Shown: piece by piece, positions 47,984-56,791 of the stretch
Numbering within the stretch: the first letter of the stretch is position 1
Layout: every line of letters begins with the position of its first letter
NCBI RefSeq assembly: GCF_009739515.1
Contig: NZ_CP046535.1
Coordinates: forward strand, 806,001-870,000
Source: Sphingomonas profundi
GTDB taxonomy: Bacteria; Pseudomonadota; Alphaproteobacteria; Sphingomonadales; Sphingomonadaceae
Length of the DNA stretch: 64,000 nt
Reading direction: 5' to 3'
Program-made: the position numbers and the translations under genes
The notes under the pieces: model-generated
The model's input: the letters and a program-made list of their open reading frames with translations, nothing else
Databases searched by the model: none
Told to the model about the DNA's origin: nothing

Positions 47984-48931
47984 CTGATCTGGGGCTTCGC
48001 CTTTGCCGATGCGGGCGCGGCGCGCGTCTCCACCTGCGAGGAGACGCCGGCGGAGGGTTTCCGCTGGCTGCACCTGAACCTGGCCGATCAGGGCACGCGC
48101 CACTGGATCGCCACCTGCGACGAGCTTACCGACGGCGTGCGCGAGCTGCTGCTCTCCGCCGAGACGCACCAGCATGCGCTGATCGACGGCGATGTCGTCG
48201 GCTGCGTGCTGCACGATCTGGAGCGGGACTTCGACGTGGTCGATACCGCGCGCGTGGGTGCGCTGCGGGTGGCGCTGGCGCCGCGCCTGATCGTTACCGC
48301 GCGGCACCATCCGCTGCGCTCCGCCGACATCGTGAAGGAACGGCTGACGCGCGGCCCGCCGCTGGACGGCCCGGCGGCGGCGCTGGATCTGGTCGTCGGC
48401 ACGATCGCCGGCATCGTCGCCGGCCTGGGCCGCGAGATGAGCCTGGCCGTGCAGGAGGCGGAGGACGCCTTCCTCGAAGGTCTGGACGCGCCGACCACCC
48501 GCACGCTGATCGGCATCCGCCGGCGGCTGGCCCAGCTGCACCGCCTGACGGACGGGATGCGCGGCGTGTTCGTGCGGCTGGAAGAGGACGAGGATCTGCC
48601 GGCGGCGCTGCTGGCGACGGTCGCGCGGCTCTCCCAGCGCCTCTCCGGGCTCGACGGCGATCTCGGCGGCGTGCAGAGCCAGCTGCGCCTGCTGCGCGAC
48701 GAGATCGACATCCAGTCCGGCCAGCGGACGAACCAGAACCTCTACGTGCTCTCGATCATGACCGCGCTGATGCTGCCGGCGACCCTGATCACCGGCATCT
48801 TCGGCATGAACACCGGCGGCATGCCGCTGGAGCGGACCAGCGCCGGCACCTTCGTGGCGCTGATGCTGGCGCTGGCGACGGCGGTCGGCACCTATCTGGT
48901 GCTGCGCGCGATGGGGCTGATGCGGCGATAG
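47984..48931 (+). CDS. CorA/ZntB-type metal ion transporter, non-canonical start
   Basis: Pentameric CorA-superfamily channel or transporter. The C-terminal two spans are clear, with the pore motif GMNTGGMPL (GMN) and TLITGIFG before it. The cytoplasmic N-domain clearly extends upstream (RWLHLNLADQ at about 48062-48091), yet the frame has no ATG, GTG or TTG between the stop at 47846 and the GTG at 48137, which is too late to include it. The CTG at 47984 is my best guess; ATC 47945 or coupling from pit are alternatives. Substrate likely Mg2+ or Zn2+. Confidence 0.75.
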   Translation: MIWGFAFADAGAARVSTCEETPAEGFRWLHLNLADQGTRHWIATCDELTDGVRELLLSAETHQHALIDGDVVGCVLHDLERDFDVVDTARVGALRVALAPRLIVTARHHPLRSADIVKERLTRGPPLDGPAAALDLVVGTIAGIVAGLGREMSLAVQEAEDAFLEGLDAPTTRTLIGIRRRLAQLHRLTDGMRGVFVRLEEDEDLPAALLATVARLSQRLSGLDGDLGGVQSQLRLLRDEIDIQSGQRTNQNLYVLSIMTALMLPATLITGIFGMNTGGMPLERTSAGTFVALMLALATAVGTYLVLRAMGLMRR

Positions 48932-48984
48932 CCCTCGCCGGGCTCAGCGTTCCTGCTGCATGAGCAAAGCGCCGGAGCCTGCCG

Positions 48985-51900
48985 CTACAGGTTCAGCAGC
49001 GCCGGATCGCCGCCCTGGGCGGTGATGTTGACCGAGACGGCGCGCTCCACCGCGTAGCGCAGCAGCGCGTGCGGGCCGCCGGCCTTGGGGCCGGTGCCCG
49101 ACAGGCCCTCGCCGCCGAACGGCTGCACCCCCACCACCGCGCCGATGATCGATCGGTTCACATACACGTTGCCGGCGGGCACGAGATCGCGCACGTCCGC
49201 GGCGAAGGCCTCGATCCGGCTGTGCACGCCGAGGGTGAGGCCGTAGCCGCGCGCGGCGAGCGCGCCCGCCGTTTCCGCCAGCTTCGCCGGATCGTAGCGG
49301 TAGACGTGCAGGATGGGGCCGAACACCTCCCGTTCCAGGAAGTCGGGCGTCGGCACCTCGGCGATCACCGGGCCGAAATAGGCGCCGGCCTCACGACGGT
49401 CGCCGATCGGCTTGCGGAACAGGATCTTCGCATCGCGCTCCAGCCGGGCCACGTGGCGATCGAGATCGTCGCGCGCCGCTTCGTCGATCACCGGGCCGAT
49501 GTCGGTTCCCGGCAGCGCCGGATCGCCGATCACCAGCGCATCCAGCGCGCCGCCCAGGGTGGCGATCAGCTCGTCGGCCGAATCCCTCGGCAGATAGAGA
49601 ATGCGCAGCGCCGAGCAGCGCTGCCCGGCCGAGCCGATGGCCGAGAGGATCACGTCGTCGACCACCTGCTCCTTCAGCGCGGTGGTATCGACGAACATGC
49701 CGTTCAGCCCGCCGGTTTCCGCGATGAACGGCACGATCGGGCCGGGCCGTGCGGCGAGCGCGCGGTTGATGCCGGCGGCGGTATCGGTGCCGCCGGTGAA
49801 GGCGACGCCGTCCACCCCCGGATGGCCGGTGAGGACGGGGCCGATCGCGGCGCCGTCGCCCGGCAGCAGCGCCAGCAGATCGGGATCGAGCCCGGCCTTG
49901 TGGAACAGCCGCACCGCTTCCGCCGCGATCAGCACGGTCTGCTCGGCGGGCTTGGCCAGCACGGCATTGCCCGCCGCCAGCGCGGCCGCGATCTGGCCGG
50001 TGAAGATCGCCAGCGGGAAGTTCCACGGGCTGATGCATACGAAAAGGCCGCGCCCGCGCAACTCCAGCTGGTTCGTCTCGCCCACCGGGCCGGCGAGCGT
50101 CACCGGGCCGGCGAACTGCTTTTCCGCGAGGTGGGCGTAGTAGCGGCAGAAATCCACCGCCTCGCGCACTTCCGCCACGCCGTCGTTCAGGGTCTTGCCC
50201 GCCTCCAGCGAGAGCAGGGCGACGAGCCGGTCCATGTCCGCCTCCAGCGCGTCGCCCATCGCCCGCAGGGTGAGAGCGCGGGCGGGGCCGCCCACCCGGT
50301 CCCACGCGCGCTGCGCCTTGCGTGCCGCCGCCACCGCGACATCGACGTTGGCCGCCGTCGCGTCAGACGTTTCGCCCAGCACGAGCCGGCGATCGGCCGG
50401 GCTCGTCACCGGCCGGGCCGCGCCGTCGCCCTGGCGCAGGGTGCCGCCGACGATCGGGCCGGCGACGATCCGCTCCCGCGCCGTCAGCGATCGCGCGCGC
50501 TCCGCGGCGATCTGCGTCGCCACGATCGAATAGTCGCGGCCTAGCGGATTGCGCCGCGCCGGGCCGTAGAGATCGGCCGGCACCGGGATCTTCGGGTGGC
50601 GATGCGGCTGCGCCTGCACGATGCCGATCGGATCCTGCACCACCTGATCGGCCGGCACCCGCTCGTCCAGCAGGGCGTGGACGAAGCTGGTGTTGGCGCC
50701 GTTCTCCAGCAGGCGGCGGACGAGGTAGGGCAGCAGCTCCTCATGCCCGCCGACCGGCGCGTAGGCGCGCAGCCGCGCCTTGCCGTAGCGCGTATCGCCG
50801 GCGCGGTAGAGCGCCTCGCCCATGCCGTGCAGCCGCTGATGCTCGATCGTGACGCCCCGGTCGGCGGCCATGTGGCGCACCGCCGCCAGCGTATGGGCGT
50901 TGTGCGTGGCGAATTGCGGATAGAGGGCGGGCGCCGCATCGATCAGCGCCTTCGCGCAGACCAGATAGGAGAGATCGGTCGCGGCCTTGGTGGTGAACAC
51001 CGGATAATCGGGCCGGCCGGCTATCTGGGCGCGCTTGATCTCGCTGTCCCAATAGGCGCCCTTCACCAGCCGCACCATGATCCGGCGGCCGCTCTCCCGC
51101 GCCAGCCGGGCGATCCCCTCGATCACCGCCGTGCCGCGCTTCTGATAGGCCTGCACGACGATGCCGAGGCCGGACCACGCCTTCAGCTCCGGATCGCGCG
51201 CCAGCCGCTCGAACAGCTTCAGCGAGATCACGAGGCGGTCCGCCTCCTCCGCGTCGATCGCGAAGTTCAGGTCGTGCCGCGCGGCGATCAGCGCCAGCCG
51301 CTTCACCCGCGGAAAGAGTTCGCTCCACACGCGCGCCTCCTGCACCGCCTCGTAGCGCGGGGAGAGGGCGGAGAGCTTGACCGAGATGCCGTGGCCGGTC
51401 TCCGGCCCGGCGCCGCGCGCGGCCTTGCCGACGGCCTCGATCGCATCGGCGTAGATGCGCTCGTACCGCTCGGCATCGTGCGCGGTGCGGGCGCCCTCGC
51501 CCAGCATGTCGAACGAGCACAGGGTGTCCTCCTTGCGCGCACGGGCGATCGCGTCCTCGATCGTGCGGCCGAGGACGAACTGCTCGCCCATGATCTTCAC
51601 GGCGGCGCCCACCGCGCGGCGGATCACCGGCTCGCCGACGCGGCTGGCGAGCCGTTTGAGCCAGCCGCCGGTGTCGCGCCGGGCCTCATCGTCCACGTCG
51701 ATCAGCCGGCCGGTCAGCATCAGGCCGATCGTGGAGGCGTTGACGAACAGGCTGTCCGACGCGCCGAGATGGCTGGACCAGTCGGCCGAGCCGATCTTCT
51801 CGGCGATCAGGCGGTCGCGCGTGTCGGCGTCCGGCGTGCGGAGCAGCGCCTCGGCGAGGCACATCAGCGCGAGCCCCTCCTTCGTGCCGAGCGAGAATTC

Positions 51901-52098
51901 CTGGAGGAAGCTCTCCACCACGCCCTGGCGCTGGGCGGAGTTGCGCGCGGCCGCCACCAGCGCCGTCGCCTCGGTCACGATCGCGGCGCGATCGGCCGGC
52001 GACAGCGGCTGACGCGCGAGCAGATCGGCGACCGCCTCGCCCTCGTCGCGATACTTGATGTCGTCCAGCGCGTTCCAGGTGGAGAGGGTGGGGGTCAT
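48985..52098 (-). CDS. putA: Bifunctional proline dehydrogenase / P5C dehydrogenase PutA
   Basis: 1037-residue enzyme oxidising proline to glutamate. Residues about 150-450 form the FAD-dependent PRODH barrel (RLVKGAYWDSEIKRAQ, THNAHT). Residues 510-970 form the aldehyde dehydrogenase (CISPWNFPLAIFTGQIAAAL, catalytic Cys in SAGQRCSALR, Glu in ETGGLNGM). It lacks the N-terminal ribbon-helix-helix DNA-binding domain of E. coli PutA, so regulation falls to the divergent Lrp-type gene. ATG 52098 with CAGGAGACG. Confidence 0.97.
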   Translation of the reverse strand: MTPTLSTWNALDDIKYRDEGEAVADLLARQPLSPADRAAIVTEATALVAAARNSAQRQGVVESFLQEFSLGTKEGLALMCLAEALLRTPDADTRDRLIAEKIGSADWSSHLGASDSLFVNASTIGLMLTGRLIDVDDEARRDTGGWLKRLASRVGEPVIRRAVGAAVKIMGEQFVLGRTIEDAIARARKEDTLCSFDMLGEGARTAHDAERYERIYADAIEAVGKAARGAGPETGHGISVKLSALSPRYEAVQEARVWSELFPRVKRLALIAARHDLNFAIDAEEADRLVISLKLFERLARDPELKAWSGLGIVVQAYQKRGTAVIEGIARLARESGRRIMVRLVKGAYWDSEIKRAQIAGRPDYPVFTTKAATDLSYLVCAKALIDAAPALYPQFATHNAHTLAAVRHMAADRGVTIEHQRLHGMGEALYRAGDTRYGKARLRAYAPVGGHEELLPYLVRRLLENGANTSFVHALLDERVPADQVVQDPIGIVQAQPHRHPKIPVPADLYGPARRNPLGRDYSIVATQIAAERARSLTARERIVAGPIVGGTLRQGDGAARPVTSPADRRLVLGETSDATAANVDVAVAAARKAQRAWDRVGGPARALTLRAMGDALEADMDRLVALLSLEAGKTLNDGVAEVREAVDFCRYYAHLAEKQFAGPVTLAGPVGETNQLELRGRGLFVCISPWNFPLAIFTGQIAAALAAGNAVLAKPAEQTVLIAAEAVRLFHKAGLDPDLLALLPGDGAAIGPVLTGHPGVDGVAFTGGTDTAAGINRALAARPGPIVPFIAETGGLNGMFVDTTALKEQVVDDVILSAIGSAGQRCSALRILYLPRDSADELIATLGGALDALVIGDPALPGTDIGPVIDEAARDDLDRHVARLERDAKILFRKPIGDRREAGAYFGPVIAEVPTPDFLEREVFGPILHVYRYDPAKLAETAGALAARGYGLTLGVHSRIEAFAADVRDLVPAGNVYVNRSIIGAVVGVQPFGGEGLSGTGPKAGGPHALLRYAVERAVSVNITAQGGDPALLNL

Positions 52099-52160
52099 CG
52101 GCGTCTCCTGCGAACCAGTCCGCTCGTGCCGGGGAATCACGGACCGGGACGAGACGCCAT

Positions 52161-52178
52161 CCCGAAGGATCCTTCGGG
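52161..52178. promoter_or_regulatory. Perfect 18-bp palindrome in the putA-lrp intergenic region
   Basis: CCCGAAGGATCCTTCGGG is identical on both strands. It lies 63 bp before the putA ATG. It may be an operator for the divergent Lrp-type regulator, or a hairpin in the putA leader. Confidence 0.5.
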
Positions 52179-52233
52179 CAGTGCTCGGCTCCTCTCCGGG
52201 ACGGGCGGACGCGGGATGATTAGACGAAACGCT

Positions 52234-52257
52234 GTCGAATGTGCTTCGTCATTCGAC
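52234..52257. promoter_or_regulatory. Inverted repeat upstream of lrp-type gene
   Basis: GTCGAAT-N10-ATTCGAC, 7-bp perfect arms, 26 bp upstream of the regulator's ATG. Spacing and position fit a binding site of an Lrp/PutR dimer that controls both divergent genes. Confidence 0.5.
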
Positions 52258-52282
52258 CGCTTTAGGCGTAAGGTTGGCAGCG

Positions 52283-52762
52283 ATGACGCATCCGACCAAA
52301 GATCCTTCGCTCGACGACGCCGATCTCCGAATTCTCCGCATAGTGCAGGCGGACGGGCGAATCACCAACCAGGCGCTGGCGGCGGCGGCCGGCATGTCGC
52401 CGGCGAGCTGCTTCGAGCGGGTGAAGCGGCTGCGCGCCGCCGGCGTGATCGAGCGGTTCGCCGCGCTGCTCGCGCCCGATCGCCTCGGCCTGTCGCTGCT
52501 GGTGTTCATCGAGGTGCTGCTGGACCGCACGACCGACGACGTGTTCGCCGCCTTCGCCGCGCACGTCCGCTCCGTGCCGGAGGTGCTGGAGTGTCACATG
52601 GTGGCCGGCGGCTTCGACTATCTGCTGAAGGTGCGGGTATCGGACATGGCGGCCTATCGCGCGTTCCTGGGCGGCATCCTGGCGGCGATGCCGGGCGTGC
52701 GCGAGACGCGGACCTACGCCGTGCTGGAAGAGGTGAAATCGACGACGCACCTGCCGATCTGA
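52283..52762 (+). CDS. Lrp/AsnC family regulator, probable PutR
   Basis: 159-residue leucine-responsive regulator. Helix-turn-helix near residues 12-60 (DLRILRIVQADGRITNQALA, SPASCFERVKRL) and a C-terminal RAM/AsnC ligand domain (VPEVLECHMVAGGFDYLLKV). It is divergent from putA with palindromic sites between, the arrangement of PutR in other alphaproteobacteria, which activates putA when proline is present. Role inferred from context. Confidence 0.92.
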   Translation: MTHPTKDPSLDDADLRILRIVQADGRITNQALAAAAGMSPASCFERVKRLRAAGVIERFAALLAPDRLGLSLLVFIEVLLDRTTDDVFAAFAAHVRSVPEVLECHMVAGGFDYLLKVRVSDMAAYRAFLGGILAAMPGVRETRTYAVLEEVKSTTHLPI

Positions 52763-52795
52763 TCTGCTACAGCCGGTGGCGAAAGGGGCCGGGGC

Positions 52796-53425
52796 ATGGA
52801 CGTGACGACATGGTGGATCTTCGCCTGCGCCACCGCGCTGATCGCGGCGACGCCGGGGCCGAACATGCTCCACATCATGACGCGCAGCGTGCGCTTCGGC
52901 TTTCGCGCCAGCACCGTGGCGATGGCCGGCTGCCTCTCCGCCGTGCTGCTGTGCGTCACCGCTTCCTCGCTGGGGCTGGGCGCGCTGCTGATGACGTCGC
53001 GCGGGCTGTTCGAGGTGCTGCGCTACATCGGCGTCGCCTATCTGCTGTGGCTCGCCTGGAAGAGCTGGACGGCGGAGGATGCGGCGGTGGACGGCGCGCC
53101 GACCGTGGCGGCCACGCGGCCGCTGCCGCCGCTGGTGATGTACCGCACCGCCTTGTTCACCGGCCTGAGCAACCCCAAGCTGATCGTGTTCGCCGCCGCC
53201 TTCTTCCCGCAGTTCATCCATGCCGACCGGCCGTGGGGGCCGCAGTTCGCGATCCTGGTCGCCACCTTCGCCACCATCGAGGTGTGCTGCTACCTGGCCT
53301 ATGCGGCCGGCGGGCGGCGGCTGGCGGCCTATCTCTCCAGCGTGTCGCGGCGGCGACTGTTCAACCGGCTGACCGGCGGGCTGTTCGGCCTGTTCGGCAT
53401 CGGCCTGTTCGCCTATCGCGCCTGA
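52796..53425 (+). CDS. LysE family amino-acid exporter
   Basis: 209-residue inner-membrane translocator with about six spans. ATPGPNMLHIMTRSVRFGFR is the conserved LysE/RhtB N-terminal motif, and LSNPKLIVFAAAFFPQF the second conserved segment. It follows the Lrp-type gene by 33 bp on the same strand, so is probably co-transcribed with it and may export an amino acid sensed by that regulator; substrate unknown. Confidence 0.93.
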   Translation: MDVTTWWIFACATALIAATPGPNMLHIMTRSVRFGFRASTVAMAGCLSAVLLCVTASSLGLGALLMTSRGLFEVLRYIGVAYLLWLAWKSWTAEDAAVDGAPTVAATRPLPPLVMYRTALFTGLSNPKLIVFAAAFFPQFIHADRPWGPQFAILVATFATIEVCCYLAYAAGGRRLAAYLSSVSRRRLFNRLTGGLFGLFGIGLFAYRA

Positions 53426-53486
53426 CCGCGGATCGATCTGGCGAAGGCGGCGTTCCGGCGCCATTGACCCCGGGGGCGGAGCGATA

Positions 53487-54056
53487 ATGAGCGACGGAAT
53501 GCTGCAGCCGGCCGATTTCCGCACGCCGGCGATCCTGCTCTCGGGCACGGTCGACTACGACATGTACAGGGAGTTTCGCCGCCAGTTCGATGCGGCGGCC
53601 GAATCCGGCCTGGTCGTGATCGAGCTGACGACGCTGGGCGGCGATCCGGAAGTGGCGCGCATGATGGGGGAGGATGTGCGCTTCCACAGCGATCTCGCGC
53701 CCGAGCGGCGCATCGTGTTCCTCGGCAAGGCGGCGATCTACTCGGCCGGCACCACCTTCATGAGCTTCTTCGCGCGCGGCAACCGCTATCTGACGCGCGG
53801 CACCCGCCTGATGATCCACGAGCGCAAGCTGAAGAAGGACCTGCATGTGGAGGGGCCGCTGACGAGCTGCATCGCCGGCGTGACGGCGCTGCTGCACGAG
53901 ATCGAGAGCTCGATCGCGATCCAGAACGAGGGCTTCGCCAGCCTGATCCTGGGATCGCGCGTGACGATGGAGGAGGTGCTGCGGAAGGCGCCGTACAACT
54001 GGTATATCGAGGCGGACGAGGCCGTCTCGCTCGGGCTGGTCGAGGCGGTGCTCTGA
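53487..54056 (+). CDS. ClpP-like protease family protein
   Basis: 189-residue ClpP/crotonase-fold protein. GKAAIYSAGTTFMSFFARG carries the likely nucleophilic Ser and RLMIHERKLKKD the His. It differs from canonical ClpP (about 200 residues, SASM-type motif), and so is a divergent Clp-like enzyme rather than the main cellular ClpP. Whether it works with a Clp ATPase is unknown. ATG 53487 follows a GGGGGCGGAGCG site. Confidence 0.8.
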   Translation: MSDGMLQPADFRTPAILLSGTVDYDMYREFRRQFDAAAESGLVVIELTTLGGDPEVARMMGEDVRFHSDLAPERRIVFLGKAAIYSAGTTFMSFFARGNRYLTRGTRLMIHERKLKKDLHVEGPLTSCIAGVTALLHEIESSIAIQNEGFASLILGSRVTMEEVLRKAPYNWYIEADEAVSLGLVEAVL

Positions 54057-54153
54057 TCGCATCCATCCGGCGGATTCATCCGGGATTCACCTTGAGGCGG
54101 GACAAGTCGGGGGCGCGACGGGGATCGGCCCGCCGCGCCGGGGGACCGCACCG

Positions 54154-55239
54154 ATGACCATCAACACGGGCCGCGCGGGGGCGGCGCTGATCGGCATGGC
54201 GCTGGCCCTGGCCGGCTGCGTCTCGCCCTCCGCACCGGCGCCCGCGCCGCCGCCGCCGGTGCGCGTCGTGCAGCCGCAGCGGGTGCCGCCGGGCGCCACG
54301 CCGCGCCCGCCGGCGATGCTGCTGTCGGAGATAGAGCGGCTGGGCCGCGGCTTCGACGGCGTCGTCGGCATCGCCGTGCGGGACGTGCAGGCGGGCTGGA
54401 GCGTATCGTGGAACGGCACCGGCCGCTTCCCCCAGCAGAGCGTGAGCAAATTGTGGGTGGCGCTGACCCTGCTGGACGCCGCCGACCATGGCGTGCTGCG
54501 GCTGGACGACCCGATCACGGTGCGGCGGACGGACCTGACGCTGTTCCACCAGCCCGTGCGCGCGATGATGGGGCCGGACGGCTTCACCACCAGCATCCGC
54601 AACCTGCTGACCATCGCCATGACGCAGAGCGACAACACCGCCAACGACGTGCTGCTGAAGCGGGTGGGCGGGCCGGGCGCGGTGCGCGCGTTCTTCACCC
54701 GCGCGGCCCTGCCCGGCATCGCCTTCGGCCCGGGCGAGACGCTGCTGCAGAGCCGCATCGCCGGCATGGAGTGGAAGCCCGAATATGCCGGCGGGCAGGG
54801 CTGGCTGGTCGCCCGCGCCGCCCTGTCGCTGGAAACGCGGCGCGCGGCGATGGAACGCTACCTCGCCGATCCGATGGACGGCGCCCAGCCGGAGGCGATC
54901 GCCGCCGCGCTGGCCCGGCTGCGCAAGGGCGATCTGCTCTCGCCGTCGTCCACGCAGACGCTGCTGTCGATCATGGCATCGAGCAAGACCGGGCCGCAGC
55001 GGCTGAAGGGCGGACTTACCGAGGACTGGGCCTTCGCCCACAAGACCGGCACCGGGCAGGAGCTCGGCAGCCTTGCCACGGGCTACAACGATGTCGGCCT
55101 GCTGACCGCGCCGGACGGGCGCACCTTTGCCGTGGCGGTGATGATCGCCAGCACCCGCCAGCCCATTCCGGTGCGGATGCGGATGATGCAGGGGGTGACG
55201 CGGGCGGTGATCGCCTTTGCCGGCGCGCGGTCGGAATAG
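54154..55239 (+). CDS. Class A beta-lactamase-like lipoprotein
   Basis: 361-residue serine hydrolase with a lipobox at LALAGC (Cys22) and a Pro-rich linker to residue 55. The catalytic motifs are S96-V-S-K99, S159-D-N161 and K297-T-G299. Glu195 in ETLLQ falls exactly where Glu166 lies relative to the SDN motif, but the usual Asn170 is Gln. The stretch to KTG is about 34 residues longer than in typical class A enzymes. It may be a chromosomal penicillinase or a diverged serine hydrolase; activity is unproven. Confidence 0.83.
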   Translation: MTINTGRAGAALIGMALALAGCVSPSAPAPAPPPPVRVVQPQRVPPGATPRPPAMLLSEIERLGRGFDGVVGIAVRDVQAGWSVSWNGTGRFPQQSVSKLWVALTLLDAADHGVLRLDDPITVRRTDLTLFHQPVRAMMGPDGFTTSIRNLLTIAMTQSDNTANDVLLKRVGGPGAVRAFFTRAALPGIAFGPGETLLQSRIAGMEWKPEYAGGQGWLVARAALSLETRRAAMERYLADPMDGAQPEAIAAALARLRKGDLLSPSSTQTLLSIMASSKTGPQRLKGGLTEDWAFAHKTGTGQELGSLATGYNDVGLLTAPDGRTFAVAVMIASTRQPIPVRMRMMQGVTRAVIAFAGARSE

Positions 55240-55254
55240 GCGACGGCCGGGGGG

Positions 55255-56781
55255 CTACTGGCCGAAGCCGGTCTCGCCCGCCTGCGCCACGGCCTCGCGC
55301 GCGGCGGCCAGCAGCGCCCCCGATTTCGCCTCGCACTCGCGCTGTTCCGCCTCCGGATCGCTGTCCGCGACGATGCCGGCGCCGGCCTGCACGTGCATCA
55401 CGCCATCCTTCACCACCGCCGTGCGCAGGACGATGCAGGAATCCATCGATCCGTCCGGCGAGAAATAGCCGACGCCGCCGGCGTATGGCCCGCGCGTCTC
55501 CGGCTCCAACTCGGCGACGATCTCGCACGCGCGGACCTTGGGCGCGCCGGAGACGGTGCCGGCGGGGAAGCCGGCGAACAGGGCGTCCAGCGCATCCTTG
55601 TCCGGCGCCAGGCGGCCGACCACGTTCGACACGATGTGCATGACGTGACTGTATTTCTCGACCGTGTAGCTGTCCGTCACCGTCACCGTGCCGGCGGCGG
55701 CGACCCGGCCGACATCGTTGCGGCCGAGATCGAGCAGCATCAGATGCTCGGCCTGCTCCTTGGGATCGGCGAGCAGGGCGTCGCGATGGGCGTTGTCCTC
55801 CGCCGCGGTGCGGCCGCGCGGGCGCGTGCCGGCGATCGGCCGGATCGTCACCTCGCCGTCTCGCGCGCGGACGAGGATTTCCGGCGACGACCCGATCAGC
55901 GCGAAGCCCGGCAGATCGAGATAATAGAGGAAGGGCGACGGGTTGATCCGCCGGAGCGCGCGGTAGAGATCGAACGGCGGCAGCGGGAAGGGCGTGGAGA
56001 AACGCTGCGCCAGCACGACCTGGAAGATGTCGCCGGCGGCGATATAGTCCTTCGCCGCCAGCACCATCTCGCGATAGCGGCCCGGCGGCAGCGCCGGCCG
56101 GGGCTCGGGCGGGGCAAGGGCGGCGCCGCCGCGCGACCGCGCCGGCAGGGGGGCGGCGAGGCGGGCGGCGGCGGCCTCGATCCGCTCCAGCGCGCCGGCC
56201 ACGGCGGCATCGGCATCGTCGGCGGACCACAGGGGGGCGATGAGGAACAGCGCATCCGCCAGCCGATCGAAGACGAGGATCAGGGTGGGGCGCACGAACA
56301 GCATGTCCGGCAAATCGAGCGGGTTGGGCGCGGGGCGGGGCAGCGCCTCGACCAGGCCGACCGTCTCATAGGCGAAATAGCCGACGAGGCAGGCGAGGGT
56401 GGGGGGCAGCCCCGCCGGCACGTCCATCCGGCACGCGCGGACGAGCGCGCGCATCGCGGCGAGCGCATCCTGCCCGCAGGGTTCGAAGGCGTCGCGATCG
56501 GTGAGCCAGCGGCGGTTGATCGCGGCGGCGGCGCCCTCCGCCCGGAAGACGAGATCGGGAGCGAGGCCGAGCAGGGTGTAGCGACCGCGCGCGGTGCCGC
56601 CCTCGACCGATTCGAGCAGGAAATCGCCGCGCCCGGGCTCGATCAGCCGCAGCGCCGCGCCCACCGGCGTGTCCACGTCGGCGATCTGCCGGCGCCACAC
56701 GAGCGCCGGCCGGCCTTCGCGCAGCGCGGCGGCGGCGGCGCGATCGTCGTCGGCGGCGGCCTCATCCGCCCTGTGCGTCAC
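55255..56781 (-). CDS. trpE: Anthranilate synthase component I
   Basis: 508-residue chorismate-utilising subunit that starts tryptophan synthesis. RPIAGTRPRGRT, LDLGRNDVGRVA, HIVSNVVGRL and FPAGTVSGAPKVRACEI are the conserved chorismate- and Mg-binding motifs. The N-terminal LLES segment near residue 55 is part of the tryptophan feedback site. GTG start at 56781, 10 bp after ppiD. No trpG follows; the downstream neighbour is a convergent beta-lactamase, so the rest of the trp genes are elsewhere. Confidence 0.96.
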   Translation of the reverse strand: MTHRADEAAADDDRAAAAALREGRPALVWRRQIADVDTPVGAALRLIEPGRGDFLLESVEGGTARGRYTLLGLAPDLVFRAEGAAAAINRRWLTDRDAFEPCGQDALAAMRALVRACRMDVPAGLPPTLACLVGYFAYETVGLVEALPRPAPNPLDLPDMLFVRPTLILVFDRLADALFLIAPLWSADDADAAVAGALERIEAAAARLAAPLPARSRGGAALAPPEPRPALPPGRYREMVLAAKDYIAAGDIFQVVLAQRFSTPFPLPPFDLYRALRRINPSPFLYYLDLPGFALIGSSPEILVRARDGEVTIRPIAGTRPRGRTAAEDNAHRDALLADPKEQAEHLMLLDLGRNDVGRVAAAGTVTVTDSYTVEKYSHVMHIVSNVVGRLAPDKDALDALFAGFPAGTVSGAPKVRACEIVAELEPETRGPYAGGVGYFSPDGSMDSCIVLRTAVVKDGVMHVQAGAGIVADSDPEAEQRECEAKSGALLAAAREAVAQAGETGFGQ

Positions 56782-56791
56782 CGCCCGGCGC

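Noticed and set aside
49069-53487. Long plus-strand open frames antisense to putA
   Set aside because: They mirror the putA codons and show no recognisable domain; putA has strong conserved motifs along its full length.
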